Both the position numbers and the translations under genes were made by a program. The notes under the pieces are model-generated. The model was not told the DNA's origin and ran no database searches. It was given only the letters and a program-made list of their open reading frames with translations. Source: Bradyrhizobium sp. CCGE-LA001 (GTDB lineage: Bacteria > Pseudomonadota > Alphaproteobacteria > Rhizobiales > Xanthobacteraceae). From it: a DNA stretch of 64,000 nt. Positions 20,606 through 30,550 of the stretch are shown piece by piece. The stretch is taken from contig NZ_CP013949.1 of NCBI RefSeq assembly GCF_000296215.2, positions 6,441,501-6,505,500 of the forward strand. Direction: 5' to 3'. How positions within the stretch are numbered: position 1 is the first letter of the stretch; each line of letters starts with the position of its first letter.

Positions 20606-21075
20606 GAGCAAAACATGCAGGCGCCGATGGCCGAAGCGACGGCGCACCTTGGCGATTGCCCTAGTGCGTCGGCGCAGGGCGGCATCATCCGGCCGGGTCC
20701 TATGATATCTGACAGTCATGCGGCAATAGCAGACGGCTTTACACGCCCGCTGTTCGCTCATCCGGTCGGACATCCATGAGCTGCGCGACAGTATCTCGCT
20801 TGGTCGCGGACATCACGACTATTCCCAACAGGTCCTTCAACGGGCGTTGCCCAACACGGCGTCGGCCAGCGCCGCTTCGGCCGCATGTTCTCATCCTCCA
20901 GCGTCTTCAGGCACTTGGCCTCCGAGACCTCCATCCACACTTGGTTTTCCAATTGTAGATACTGGCGTCACTGACACGGTGCTTCCGGTACAGACGGCGA
21001 CTGAAACGCCCAGCCTCGTGCTCCTTCCGAAACCCAGATTCTTCTCCTCCGAAAAGCGGCTGCGCTTCATGCTCT
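20600..21075 (-). mobile_element. IS3-family (IS407-like) remnant, OrfA and start of OrfB
   Basis: On the minus strand OrfA begins at about 21070 (MKRSRFSEE), and after a frame change continues as MEVSEAKCLKTLEDEN with leucine-zipper character. The first part of OrfB follows as YHRTRPDDAALRRR and RRFGHRRLHVLLKR, and stops abruptly near 20605 where IS110-type sequence begins. The DDE catalytic domain is absent and several frames are broken. It is a non-functional fragment truncated by the adjoining IS110 remnant. Confidence 0.8.
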
Positions 21076-21269
21076 GGTCCTCGCGTGGGGCAGAACGAAC
21101 TTCAAGTTGGATCAAGCCCGTAGGGCAAGCGCTCACCGGGAATGATCGTGTCCCACCATGGAACCGAGTTTACCTGCAAGCCATGCTGGCCTGGAGCAGG
21201 GATGCGGTAATTGACTGGGCACTTCATCGCGCCCACTTCTGACGTCAACGTAAGCATCCGTTGAGGACC

Positions 21270-21290
21270 GCCGAGCGGTCACTCAGGCGG
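21270..21290 (-). terminator. Hairpin overlapping the stop of the fused permease gene
   Basis: On the minus strand CCGCCTGAG and CTCGGCGG pair (one bulged T) around a six-base loop that contains the TGA stop of the permease gene. It is GC-rich and at the operon end, but no T run follows. It is a weak terminator candidate. Confidence 0.3.
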
Positions 21291-23054
21291 CGGAGCGGCA
21301 CTCGAAACCGTCGGTCTCAATCTCCACCATGCGATGTAGAGAACGATTAGCCAAACGATAGGGAGTAGTACCAGCATCGACGAGACTGCCGCAATCGTCG
21401 GGTCGATTTCGTGGCGGATGTCTTCCCACATCTTCAACGGAAGGGTACGAATTGAAAATCCACTGACCAGTGACGTCTGGACAACTTCATCGAAAGAATG
21501 AAGGAAGGCGAAAAGAGCCCCTCCGATAACGCCTGGCCTGACTAGTGGCAGCGTTACACGTCTAAAGGTTTGCAGAGGACCGGCCCGCATGCTCTTCGCC
21601 GCGAGCTCCAAGCGTCGGTCGAAATTTGCCAGAGTCGCCGAGACGATCACAACGACATAGGCAGAAGCACCTATGATGTGCGTGAGTGCGATGCCGGCTT
21701 TGGTGCCGATGAGTCCAAGGTTGAGCAGTCCCAGATAAGCAGCAATGCCGACCACGATGCTTGGAATTGTGATCGGAGTGAGGATTGCCAATGTCAGGAT
21801 GCTGCGTAGCCTAGGAGAGGTACGACTGAGCCCATAGGAAGCAAGCGTCCCCACGATAGTCGACAGAAGGGCGACGGCGACGCCGATCTGAATACTTGTC
21901 CATGCAGCTTCGATCCAGGAAGAACTATCAAAGAAAGTGCGATACCATTGGAGCGATAGGGCGGACGGCGGGAATCGCAGTGACGGACCGGCGCTGAACG
22001 ACATCACGATGACGACAAAGCTCGGAAACAGCAGGTAACACATGACAAGTCCGACGAAGGCCACACCGACCATGTTCCACGCATGATTTTTGGGCGCGGC
22101 TTGGTAAAGCGTCGTTGCCCAACGTTTGGCTCGATACGAATTATCAAGCTCTCTGAAATAGAGGGTCGACGAACCAAATGAGGGTAGCCGATTACGAGGA
22201 GATTTCCATACTTTTGCCGTCGTGCGACTTTGCGTATCAGAAAGGTCCAACCCGAAAATCGCCAGCAGGCCCCCTGCTAGCGCCAGGAGGATGAAGGCCG
22301 AGGCGGCAATGTGTGGCAGATCGAGGGAGTTTTCGACTTGAGCCGCTATGAAAGTCGAGAGCATTGCGTCACGCAACCCGCCCAACGCTGCTGGCGTGAT
22401 GTAGAAACCAAGACAGAGGACGAAGACCAGAAGCGAGCCGCTGCGGACGCCCGGCAGGCTAAGTGGGAAGAATATGCGCCAGAAAGCGGCGAACGGGGGC
22501 GCACCCATGCTGCGAGCTGCCGAAATAAGCGACCTGTCAATTCCCAGCATGACGCTGACCAACGGGAGAACCATAACAGGAAGCATGATGTGCACCATGC
22601 CGATATAGACGGCCAGGCGGTTGTAGATCAGCGGTGCGGGGCTGGAGATAAGCCCGAGCTTGAGCAATAGATTGTTGACCAATCCACTATCGCCCAGGAT
22701 TATTATCCACGCATAGGTGCGTACTAGAAGACTCGTGAGATAGGGAATGATGACGAGCACGAGCAGCACCATGCGCGCGCCCTTTGAGGCAGCCGCGATC
22801 AGGTAGGCCGTCGGATAGCCAACGACAATGCACATGACCGTAGCTATGACACTCACCTCAACGGTCTGTAAGAGCACCCGGACATTCGCCGCGCGGCCGA
22901 AGAACGCCTCGTAATTGGCAAGAGAGATGATCGGCGCATTCAGGCTCGCCAGAAACAGAATAACGGTCGGTATGCCAAACACTGCGAGCAGAATGGCCAA
23001 GGCCGGAAAAGTAAGAGCAATTGGTATTTTACCAAGCTTGTGAAGCGTGCTCAT
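21279..23054 (-). CDS. ABC importer permease, two permease units fused (PotB-PotC type)
   Basis: A 591-residue protein made of two binding-protein-dependent permease domains in tandem, each with about six membrane helices. Each carries the EAA loop that contacts the ATPase (SAARSMGAPPFAAFWRIFFP near residue 190 and ELAAKSMRAGPLQTFRRVTLP near residue 500). A hydrophilic linker of roughly 60 residues joins them. Fused permeases are usual in ferric-ion importers, while polyamine systems normally have separate PotB and PotC; the binding protein here looks PotD/PotF-like. I choose ATG at 23054, because it overlaps the ATPase stop (TGATG), which implies translational coupling. It is the last gene of a three-gene operon. 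The substrate is probably a polyamine, amino-acid derivative or metal chelate. Confidence 0.9.
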   Translation of the reverse strand: MSTLHKLGKIPIALTFPALAILLAVFGIPTVILFLASLNAPIISLANYEAFFGRAANVRVLLQTVEVSVIATVMCIVVGYPTAYLIAAASKGARMVLLVLVIIPYLTSLLVRTYAWIIILGDSGLVNNLLLKLGLISSPAPLIYNRLAVYIGMVHIMLPVMVLPLVSVMLGIDRSLISAARSMGAPPFAAFWRIFFPLSLPGVRSGSLLVFVLCLGFYITPAALGGLRDAMLSTFIAAQVENSLDLPHIAASAFILLALAGGLLAIFGLDLSDTQSRTTAKVWKSPRNRLPSFGSSTLYFRELDNSYRAKRWATTLYQAAPKNHAWNMVGVAFVGLVMCYLLFPSFVVIVMSFSAGPSLRFPPSALSLQWYRTFFDSSSWIEAAWTSIQIGVAVALLSTIVGTLASYGLSRTSPRLRSILTLAILTPITIPSIVVGIAAYLGLLNLGLIGTKAGIALTHIIGASAYVVVIVSATLANFDRRLELAAKSMRAGPLQTFRRVTLPLVRPGVIGGALFAFLHSFDEVVQTSLVSGFSIRTLPLKMWEDIRHEIDPTIAAVSSMLVLLPIVWLIVLYIAWWRLRPTVSSAAPPPE

Positions 23055-24208
23055 CAGTCTTGCCCTGGCTTGACGAATCTTACATCCGAACGTAGCCACT
23101 CTAGTCGCACCTCATCGCCCGGTAGAAGGGCCTGTCGCCCCGATGCGACGTGCTCGCGCACGACAAGTTCGCTGTTGCCGACCCGCACTTGATACTTCCG
23201 CAGCGGTCCTGCATAAATCATATTGCTCACGGTTCCGGTGACGGTCTGGCATTGTACCGCATTAAGGCACTGCGGCGCGCCGGCTCTCGCAATGGAGATT
23301 CGCTCCGGTCGAATCATGGGGATAGTGCCTGGCGGCTGCGCAATCTCAGATTCGATCACGAAGCCGGCGTTCTCGAGCACGTTCGCCTCCCCCAAAAATG
23401 TCGCGACGAATTTCGTCGCGGGCCAGTCGTAGATCACCTCAGGCGTATCAGCCTGCTCAACTCGGCCGGCTCGCATCACAAGGATACGGTCCGACAGTGT
23501 GAGCGCTTCATCTTGATCATGTGTGACGCAGACAGTGGTGATCCCGAACTCTTTGTGCAGACTCTTGATCTCGCCCTGCATCTGCTCGCGCAGGTTCCGG
23601 TCAAGTGCGCCGAGTGGCTCATCGAGCAGAAGAATCGGCGGATCGGCTATCAATGCGCGAGCAAGGGCTACACGCTGCTGCTGACCGCCACTTAGCTCCG
23701 CGGGCATTCGATCTTCCAATCCATCTAGATGCACCCGCGAGAGAATTCCATCGACGCGCGCAGCCCTCTCGGCTGCTTTCACGCCACGCATCTCAAGCGG
23801 AAATTCGAGATTTCTGCGCACATTAAGGTGCGGGAACAGTGCATAGCTCTGGAACACAATGCCCTGATCGCGTCGGTACGAAGGAACGGCGGCCACAGAC
23901 TTCCCGGCAATAAAGATATTGCCCTGAGTTGGAGCTTGGAAGCCGGCGAGTAGCATTAGCGCTGTCGTCTTGCCCGAGCCGCTTGGACCAAGAATTGTCA
24001 AGAACTCGCCGCGTCGAACGCGCAACGTGAGATTCTTGACCGCAGCAACCGATCCGTACGTCTTGGTGACATTACGAAACTCGATTTGCGCAGAAAGTTC
24101 GTCTTCTTCCTTCGACGAGTTGTCGGCAACTACAGCAATATTCTTGATGGCCGCATTTGAGCGCCGATCGACAGGGTTTTGATCGTCAGTAACGAGAGCG
24201 TTCGGCAT
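23054..24208 (-). CDS. ABC importer ATP-binding protein (PotA type)
   Basis: A 384-residue nucleotide-binding subunit. Walker A GPSGSGKT is at 74-81, the LSGGQ signature at 172-176, Walker B ILLLDEP at 192-198, and the switch histidine is H230 in VTHD. A C-terminal TOBE domain of about 110 residues follows, typical of PotA/FbpC/UgpC ATPases. A 40-residue N-terminal extension before the ABC core is longer than usual. The ATG at 24208 has GGAG a few bases ahead. The gene lies 83 bases after the binding-protein gene and overlaps the permease start, so the three are one operon. It energises uptake by the fused permease. Confidence 0.93.
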   Translation of the reverse strand: MPNALVTDDQNPVDRRSNAAIKNIAVVADNSSKEEDELSAQIEFRNVTKTYGSVAAVKNLTLRVRRGEFLTILGPSGSGKTTALMLLAGFQAPTQGNIFIAGKSVAAVPSYRRDQGIVFQSYALFPHLNVRRNLEFPLEMRGVKAAERAARVDGILSRVHLDGLEDRMPAELSGGQQQRVALARALIADPPILLLDEPLGALDRNLREQMQGEIKSLHKEFGITTVCVTHDQDEALTLSDRILVMRAGRVEQADTPEVIYDWPATKFVATFLGEANVLENAGFVIESEIAQPPGTIPMIRPERISIARAGAPQCLNAVQCQTVTGTVSNMIYAGPLRKYQVRVGNSELVVREHVASGRQALLPGDEVRLEWLRSDVRFVKPGQD

Positions 24209-24291
24209 AGTGGCTCCATTAACTCAGGAAGCAGCACGGCGATCAACGGGCGGCTTTGCCGCCATGTTACTCATTGCAAAGGCTCTTAAAT

Positions 24292-25398
24292 CTAGCTGAG
24301 GATCCATTCATTCCAGCGTTCACGGAGGCGCTCGGAGTTTGTTTTTCCGTCTGCCCCTCGCTCGCTGTACCACTTCCCGTTCATGACGATGCCACTAGCC
24401 AAATAGTTGGCATAGCTCGGAAGCTTACGGGCAAGCTCATCGGGCAGGAGCTTAAATGCGTTCCGATTTGTTGGACCTTCCGGCCAAAGCCGTGCCAAAG
24501 CGGCCTGGCGGTCGCCGCGGGTAGCAAATTCAATGAACTTCTGAGCTTTTGTCGCATTGGGACTGCCCTTAGGGATCACCCAACTATCCCATTGTATCTT
24601 AGATTGACTCCGATTCATCTCCATGGGAGCCCCCCGGGAAATCACCACACCCGTTCGTCCGCTATAGGATTGCATAAGGTCGGCCGCCTTATCTGTCATG
24701 ATCTGCTGGATCTCGGAGCCAACCGTCCACCACTTGCGTATGTGCGGCTTTATCTTATCCAAACTTGCAAAAATACGGTTTATGTCCATCGGATAGACTT
24801 TGTCCGGAGGCACGCCATCAGCCAACAGCGCTTCCTCCCAAGGCCCCTCACCCCCTCCTCGACCTGACACCAGCGTCCGCACGCCAGGAAATGTCTTGGT
24901 ATCCCAGAACTCAGCCCATGTGCTCGGCCGCGGTTTGCCCGCTGGATACTTCTCCACGTTGTAAACCATGACGTAGGAAAAAATCAGTTGGCCCACCCCA
25001 TAGGGGTGCCTGACGAAATCAAAGAGGCCATCCAGCTCCTCTCTCTTAAAACTGGAATAGTCGATCGGCTCCAGAAGGCCCCTCTCCCCACCAATGATGG
25101 TAGCGCCCTGAGTGATGGGAGCAACGTCAATCGTGACGTTTTTGTTGGTCACCATTAGTTCGAGCTGAGCAAAGCTGATTTGGTCGGTAATCGGGACCAC
25201 CTTGATTCCGGTCTCCGTCTCGAACGGCTTCACAAAGGCCTCGATGTATGCCTTTGCTATGTCACCGCCGTAGACTACCACTCGCAGGTCGTTGGTGGCG
25301 GCCGACGAAAGACCCCCCATGATCGAATTCATGGCTCCCGCTAGAACGGCGGACGAGCCCGTTTGCAGGATACGTCTGCGCTTCATCAAAAAGCTCAT
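24292..25398 (-). CDS. ABC importer periplasmic binding protein (PotD/PotF-like)
   Basis: A 368-residue extracellular solute-binding protein of the spermidine/putrescine family. It begins with a short basic region (KRRRIL) and an alanine-rich hydrophobic stretch ending near SSAA, which suggests export. The double arginine followed by I-L could be a twin-arginine-like signal, though a Sec signal is also possible. The mature part shows the family start LRVVVYGGDIAKAYIEAFVKPFE and the PSTWAEFWD motif. It is the first gene of the operon with the ATPase and the fused permease. It is only distantly similar to the second PotD-like protein at 32.7-33.8 kb, so the two systems probably take up different ligands. 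Confidence 0.9.
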   Translation of the reverse strand: MSFLMKRRRILQTGSSAVLAGAMNSIMGGLSSAATNDLRVVVYGGDIAKAYIEAFVKPFETETGIKVVPITDQISFAQLELMVTNKNVTIDVAPITQGATIIGGERGLLEPIDYSSFKREELDGLFDFVRHPYGVGQLIFSYVMVYNVEKYPAGKPRPSTWAEFWDTKTFPGVRTLVSGRGGGEGPWEEALLADGVPPDKVYPMDINRIFASLDKIKPHIRKWWTVGSEIQQIMTDKAADLMQSYSGRTGVVISRGAPMEMNRSQSKIQWDSWVIPKGSPNATKAQKFIEFATRGDRQAALARLWPEGPTNRNAFKLLPDELARKLPSYANYLASGIVMNGKWYSERGADGKTNSERLRERWNEWILS

Positions 25399-25689
25399 GA
25401 TCTCAGCTCACCTCGTTGCGATTGTGCCAAGTCTTACGTTTGTTATTTGCGCCGCTAAGATAGGGAGCGCGTGCGCCGTTTTCCATCGATCTAGAAACCC
25501 ATTCAGCGGGAATCTTGCGCAAATCCGTGTGGATGCGACGCTTTTGAGCCGACCGTGGAAACTCTCACCCATTTCAATGTCGAGCAAGGCCAAGCCTGTT
25601 CTGGCACTTGGCCGCATCGTGCAATTCGAAAAGCTGGCTATGGTGCTGCCAACCGCCACGCAACGTCGGCGCGTGTTGCATCAGCATCT
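25399..25689. other. Upstream region of the first ABC operon
   Basis: About 290 bases between the binding-protein gene and an IS701 remnant. It must hold the operon promoter. I see no clear operator or -24/-12 element. Confidence 0.35.
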
Positions 25690-26225
25690 TTCAAAACTGT
25701 CCCTTGGCGCGAATACAGGCGTTAAGCAAGCCAGTGATGTACGGCCGATACCGGCCGGTGTGACGAGCCCGATCTGGTCTCGGCCAAGCGCCCGGAGCAC
25801 GGTGACGTGGCGGGGAGGCTCCGCCGACCGGTTGTACTTATGTTTCGCGCGTGTGCGCGTGCTGTTGGTCACGACAAGCTAATCCCAGAGAAGCTGTCCC
25901 CGGAGGCTGCTGATCGGAGGGTCGGAGGAGAAGCAGAGCCCACCAAATACTGGCGCTAAACGCTGCCGGAGACCGTGAGCTTCCAGCAACTGGTCGACTT
26001 GCCAAGTGCGTGGGCTTATCAAGTGCGTTGGCGTATCAAGCGCGACTATCCAAGCGCTCAAGCAGGAAGTCGGGGCTTGGCGGCTACGAAGGAGGCGACT
26101 GGCGCAGTTTCCATCATCACAACTCTGTGCATCTGGCGTACGGCTTATTGATGGCTGAGCGGGCGTCGATTCCCCTCGGGAATCGACTATCGTATGGCCG
26201 CATTTCTGCGTGTGATTGCTAGAAT
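25690..26225 (+). mobile_element. IS701-family transposase remnant (C-terminal part)
   Basis: Plus-strand fragments in changing frames match the end of IS701-type transposases. RWRIKRDYPSAQ corresponds to the RWRIERDYQELK catalytic block. GLGGYEGGDWRSFHHH corresponds to GLGHFEGRGWRGFHHH, and YGLLMAERASIP follows. The upstream part from about 25690 is only weakly recognisable. The reading frame changes several times, so the element is dead. I did not find terminal repeats. Confidence 0.75.
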
Positions 26226-26497
26226 GTGAAGGTTTCTCATACGATCGCAAGCGGTCTCCTCCTATGGACCTCCTCGCTGTCGCTTCCAATGAATGAACGC
26301 AGCGGACGCTCGATAGCTTGCACTTGCCCGTGTTCCGTCTCTCGCGATCCATCAAGCTATGCACACCTATGCCGAACTCTGTAATGACGAGATATCATCG
26401 TGTACTTGCGTCGTATTTCTCCAATAGATGCACAATTTCCAAGGTCGGAAATCCATTTTTAGGAGAATTCGGCGTCAAAGTGCGCTAAGGTTCATCC

Positions 26498-27205
26498 ATG
26501 ACATCGCAAATTGAACCATCCCTTGGAGTCCTCCTCCTAGAACGCGGGGTGCAGCCCGCACCGCCTCACCCAACGCGGCTTCCCGGCTCGATGGTGGATC
26601 CGGCTACATTCGATTTTCCGGTCATCTCGGAGACGGTTGAAGGAGCTTGGGTTGAGAATGTCGTTCGCGGCGATCCAACCCTTGAGCGCGCCTACGTCGC
26701 TGCCGCCCGGCGGCTGGTCGAGCGGGGTGCTGTCGCAGTAAGCTCGAACTGCGGCTTCTCTATTCGGCATCAGGCGGCTGTGGCGGCCTCCGTGAACGTC
26801 CCCGTGGTAATGTCCAGCCTGCTCCTCCTACCGGCGCTGCTTCGCCAACTGGTGCCAACAAACAAAATCGCGGTTTTGACATATGACTCGACACATTGCG
26901 GCGACGATCTGCTGGGGCTCAATGACCCAGCTGATAGAGCGAGAATCGTTGTTGGTGGCATCGAAGGTGGCAAGTTCTGGCGTGATGAGCTGAAGCGACC
27001 AGCACCACCGGTCGACGTCGCCGCGATCGAGACTGATGTCGCAGCCTGCGTAGCCCGCCTCCGCGTCAAGGATCCTCAAATCAGCACTCTCCTGTTCGAA
27101 TGTGCGGGATTTCCGTTGGTCGCAGCTGCGATCCGTCGTATCTCGAAATTGCCGGTCTACGACATTACGAGCCTCTGCCGATTGACAATCGCCTCCGTCG
27201 CCTGA
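26498..27205 (+). CDS. Asp/Glu racemase superfamily protein
   Basis: A 235-residue protein of the aspartate/glutamate/hydantoin racemase superfamily. The two cysteines expected at the active site are present: C85 in SSNCGF and C202 in FECAGF. It also has the VPVVMSS strand after the first cysteine and a IAVLTYDS segment. Members act as cofactor-independent racemases, isomerases or decarboxylases on small carboxylates. The ATG at 26498 has AAGG at seven bases. No neighbour gives the substrate: an IS701 remnant is on the left and a potD pseudogene on the right. EutA of ectoine utilisation belongs to the same superfamily, but the resemblance here is only at that level. Confidence 0.82.
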   Translation: MTSQIEPSLGVLLLERGVQPAPPHPTRLPGSMVDPATFDFPVISETVEGAWVENVVRGDPTLERAYVAAARRLVERGAVAVSSNCGFSIRHQAAVAASVNVPVVMSSLLLLPALLRQLVPTNKIAVLTYDSTHCGDDLLGLNDPADRARIVVGGIEGGKFWRDELKRPAPPVDVAAIETDVAACVARLRVKDPQISTLLFECAGFPLVAAAIRRISKLPVYDITSLCRLTIASVA

Positions 27206-27414
27206 AGATGCAATCGGGGGCAGCCCGGACGGCGTTCCGCTGCCGATCAATTTGAAGGCTCTACGCTCGTCGTGTTGCTCCTGCTCTTCATCATGACTGC
27301 CTCTCTTCTTCCAAGCACAACCCGGATCCGAGGGCACCGTCGCCATCGTCCCCCTTCTGAATTCGTGCGAGGAGGCAGCGAGGAGCACGGCAGTTCTTCC
27401 GCTTTTCTTTAATC

Positions 27415-28300
27415 CTGCTGTTTCGTGACCGATGCGGTGAATCGGTGACGCAGGTCATCGCCCTTCTCACGCCAGAAGTGAGGGGCAATCAGCAACGCAT
27501 TGGCCATATGATCGGGCGCCGTCAGTCGGTGCGGCAGGATCGCCGGATCGTTTCAGCGATCGCTTCGTTGTCTGCTGGACCGTAGGAGATGTGGTGCGTC
27601 TGCTGGCCTGCGCTAAAAGTGATGTGGCGAAGACGACGAACTTGTAGGCGGTGTTCAGGCGCGCACCACCCTTAGGCATAACCCAAACATTCATCCCCAG
27701 TTCTTGAAATCCCATATGATCTCGAAGTGTTTGCCGGAGTTCTTGTTCGCATCAAGAATCCGCCATTCCAAGCAGAGGTCATTACGACCCAGCCATCGGC
27801 AAGAAGCTGCGGTGCTTGGGCGCCAGACTGCCACCAGACAACTTCCTTCTTGATTGTGTCTAGCTTTTTAAAGGCACGCTCGACGCTCTCGGGCGTGCTG
27901 AGGACCTTATAGACATCCTTGATGGGCACAACATCCGCAATCAACGCCTATTCGAGATTGCCGAAAGCACTCTAAAACAGCTCCCGCTTATCAGGAAATT
28001 TCCGTGTGTCGAACGGGTCACCAACAGTCTTCGGCGGCATATCCGTTGTCGTAAGCGATGACCGTGGCATAGACGTTCTCCGGCACGCCACAATCATGTT
28101 TGTCCGCGCCTATGAAGTTGGGGATCCACGCGCGGCTTTTTCCAGTCGATCGTATCAAAAATCCCTTCGGAGCACATTTGTACAGCCGGCATCAGTGGCG
28201 GCCACATCCCAACTGACGCCCTTGAAGTCGACCATTGCGAGGATTTTCGAGAGTTCGCCATTCTACTCCTCTTCTGAGTATTGCGACGGAGGTCACCGCG
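27415..28300 (-). pseudogene. Broken copy of the PotD-like binding-protein gene
   Basis: Minus-strand frames repeat the sequence of the intact binding-protein gene at 32712-33776. Examples are IKDVYKVLSTPESVERAFKK, KEVVWWQSGAQAPQLLADG, VVMTSAWNGG and ELGMNVWVMPKGG. These blocks are spread over at least three frames, with internal stops and small deletions. The 5' part beyond about 28.3 kb fades out. It is a decayed paralogue sitting directly upstream of the GlcD-like gene, a few kilobases from the intact operon. Confidence 0.88.
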
Positions 28301-28721
28301 AAGGTTTGCGTGTGCCGAACCTAAACACCATGCTGCTGAATAGCCGTCCCCCTGTCCGACACATCGAGAGCGATGCCGGCAGCTCTGAATTTGCGGGTGC
28401 CAATTGGCTTGATCACCCGGGTCTCAGTTGACGAACGGCTGCCGTCAAGGGCGGTCCCGCCCGGCGATCGCCAGCCCCTCAAAATGAGCGAACGCAGGAT
28501 TTCTGCGCAACAGGACTGATTTACACGGAACGTGGGCCGAAGTGTTGGTTATTGTGTGAGCTCTCAAGACGCTATGCTGCTCGCAGATCTTGGCCAAGGA
28601 AATGAAATGACGCGGGATTTTCATTCCCGACTTGATCGACGATGAGAACCGTGCATCTGGTCACTCCTGCTAAAGGAGAAGTGACAGGTCTGCTGAACGT
28701 CTCTTCGCCTCTTGTAGTGAG

Positions 28722-30101
28722 ATGCTCATGAACCGGCCGATCAACGTCAAACTTCTAAAAGCGCTACAACAGGCGCTCGGCGATCACGTAGTTCTGACAG
28801 GGGAGCGCATTCCCGCGAAGGCTCGGAGCGACAAAAGCCGTATTGGCCACCATTCGCCGATGATCTACATCCGCCCACGCTCCGTCGAGCACATCTCGAG
28901 CGCATTGCGACTCTGCAATACCTATTGTAGTTCAGTGGTTGTGCAAGGCGGGATGACCGGACTGGCAGGCGGCGCCAATCCCGAGCGCAAGGATGTTGTC
29001 ATAGCCATGGACTTGCTTGCCGGCATTGAGGAGATCGACACCGCTGCAGGTACAATGACAGTGCTGGCCGGCACCGTTCTCGAAGTCGCGCAGAAGGCAG
29101 CGGAAGACTCTGGGTTTCTGCTTCCAATTGATCTCGGCGCGCGAGGATCGTGCCAGATCGGCGGCAATCTTGCTACCAACGCAGGCGGCGTCCGCGTCAT
29201 CAATCATGGTGTGACGCGTGATAATGTATTGGGGTTGCAGGCCGTGCTCGCCGACGGAACAGTCATTTCATCGCTCAACCGTGTGCAGAAGAACAACACC
29301 GGGTATGACCTGAAGCAGTTGTTCATCGGATCTGAAGGGACCCTAGGCATCATTACCCGCGCGGTGTTGAAACTGCAGCCGTTACCCGTTCATCGGGCAA
29401 CGGCGTTGTGCGCGTTGAGCAGCTACGAGGATGTTGTTGCATTGCTCCGCCACGCTCGCAAATCGCTGATGGGCCTCTCGGCTTTTGAATTAATGTGGGA
29501 AACGTTCTTCCGCTTCAATTGCGAAGCAGAGAATATCAAGGCTTTTGAGGCTGATTACCCTTTCACGGTCATCATCGAGCAATCGGGTGAGACGATCGGC
29601 TTGGAAGAATTTCTCAGCGCAATGCTTGAGGAAGGGCTGCTGGACGATGCATTAATCGCTCAATCGGAAAAGGAGCGCGATAGGTTCTGGAAGATCCGTG
29701 AAGGGCTTTCACTCGGCAAGCTACCAAATCTCATCGAATACGACGTCAGCCTGCCCATTGGAGCGCTCAACTTATACGCGGAGGAGGTGATCAAGGCTCT
29801 GGAGACGGAGTTTCCAGGCATTCACGTTTCCATTTTCGGCCATGTCGCCGATAGCAATATTCACCTGTGCATTTCGGCCAGACAACTCAATGTGATTGCC
29901 AAGAACCGCATTAACACCATCGTATACGACGGCGTTCGGAAGCATCAAGGGTCCATTTCTGCCGAGCACGGCATCGGCTTGCTCAAACGGGATTATCTGG
30001 CTTATTCACGCAGCCCGGAAGAGCTGGAGCTGATGCGCCGGATCAAACAGGCGCTTGATCCGCAATGTATTCTTAATCCGGGAAAGATATTTTTGGCGTA
30101 A
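28722..30101 (+). CDS. FAD-dependent 2-hydroxyacid dehydrogenase (GlcD/D-2-HGDH-like)
   Basis: A 459-residue FAD-binding oxidoreductase of the PCMH (vanillyl-alcohol oxidase) superfamily. The FAD-binding part has VVVQGGMTGLAGGANP and GSCQIGGNLATNAGG, then GYDLKQLFIGSEGTLGIIT. The C-terminal cap has FGHVADSNIHLCI and ends with the family motif SAEHGIGLLKRDYL...LDPQCILNPGKIF. Members oxidise D-lactate, glycolate or D-2-hydroxyglutarate and pass electrons to quinone or ETF. ATGs at 28722 and 28728 are both possible, as neither has a strong ribosome site. It stands alone on the plus strand. A fragment of a paralogue's 3' end lies at 12.3 kb. Confidence 0.9.
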   Translation: MLMNRPINVKLLKALQQALGDHVVLTGERIPAKARSDKSRIGHHSPMIYIRPRSVEHISSALRLCNTYCSSVVVQGGMTGLAGGANPERKDVVIAMDLLAGIEEIDTAAGTMTVLAGTVLEVAQKAAEDSGFLLPIDLGARGSCQIGGNLATNAGGVRVINHGVTRDNVLGLQAVLADGTVISSLNRVQKNNTGYDLKQLFIGSEGTLGIITRAVLKLQPLPVHRATALCALSSYEDVVALLRHARKSLMGLSAFELMWETFFRFNCEAENIKAFEADYPFTVIIEQSGETIGLEEFLSAMLEEGLLDDALIAQSEKERDRFWKIREGLSLGKLPNLIEYDVSLPIGALNLYAEEVIKALETEFPGIHVSIFGHVADSNIHLCISARQLNVIAKNRINTIVYDGVRKHQGSISAEHGIGLLKRDYLAYSRSPEELELMRRIKQALDPQCILNPGKIFLA

Positions 30102-30550
30102 ATTGGAATTTTTAGGTAATACGTATAGGGCATTCGCTACGGTTTCATATCAGCAGACGCAGTTTCAAAGATTTGAGTGATATAGAAACTTTGGCGCAGA
30201 TTGTTGTCGTGTTCGGATCCGGCCAGAAGAATTATTGGCGCGGCGGACTACGCCCGGCTCGCACTCCATCTCGCGATCTTCCATGTCTCCCCATTGTGTA
30301 CTCTCCCTTTATGCTGCCCTCGTGGCGTAGGCTCGAAGCGGGCCTTACGCTCGGCCATTCGCCGAAGATGATGCTCTTAAGCTGATCGGCGCAAAGACTG
30401 GTTTCGCGAGCACCAGCCTAGCACCGGCGCCGTTCCACGCTGGCAAACGCGACGCCCAACGCTGCATCGGATGTTTCCGCCGGGCCGCAAGGTTCTGGTC
30501 GAATGGCCGATACGTTCAAATAAAGGCTTTTCGCCTAGGCGCCCGCATCG
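30102..30550. other. Intergenic between convergent genes, nothing recognised
   Basis: About 450 bases between the plus-strand GlcD-like gene and the minus-strand PotC-like gene. The genes converge, so terminators are expected, but I see no strong hairpin with a T tract. One plus-strand frame of 70 codons is unassigned. Confidence 0.4.

Noticed and set aside
26380..26497. Possible nod-box-like ATC/GAT spacing upstream of the racemase-family gene
   Set aside because: Only isolated ATC and GAT triplets match; the spaced repeats of the consensus are not present.
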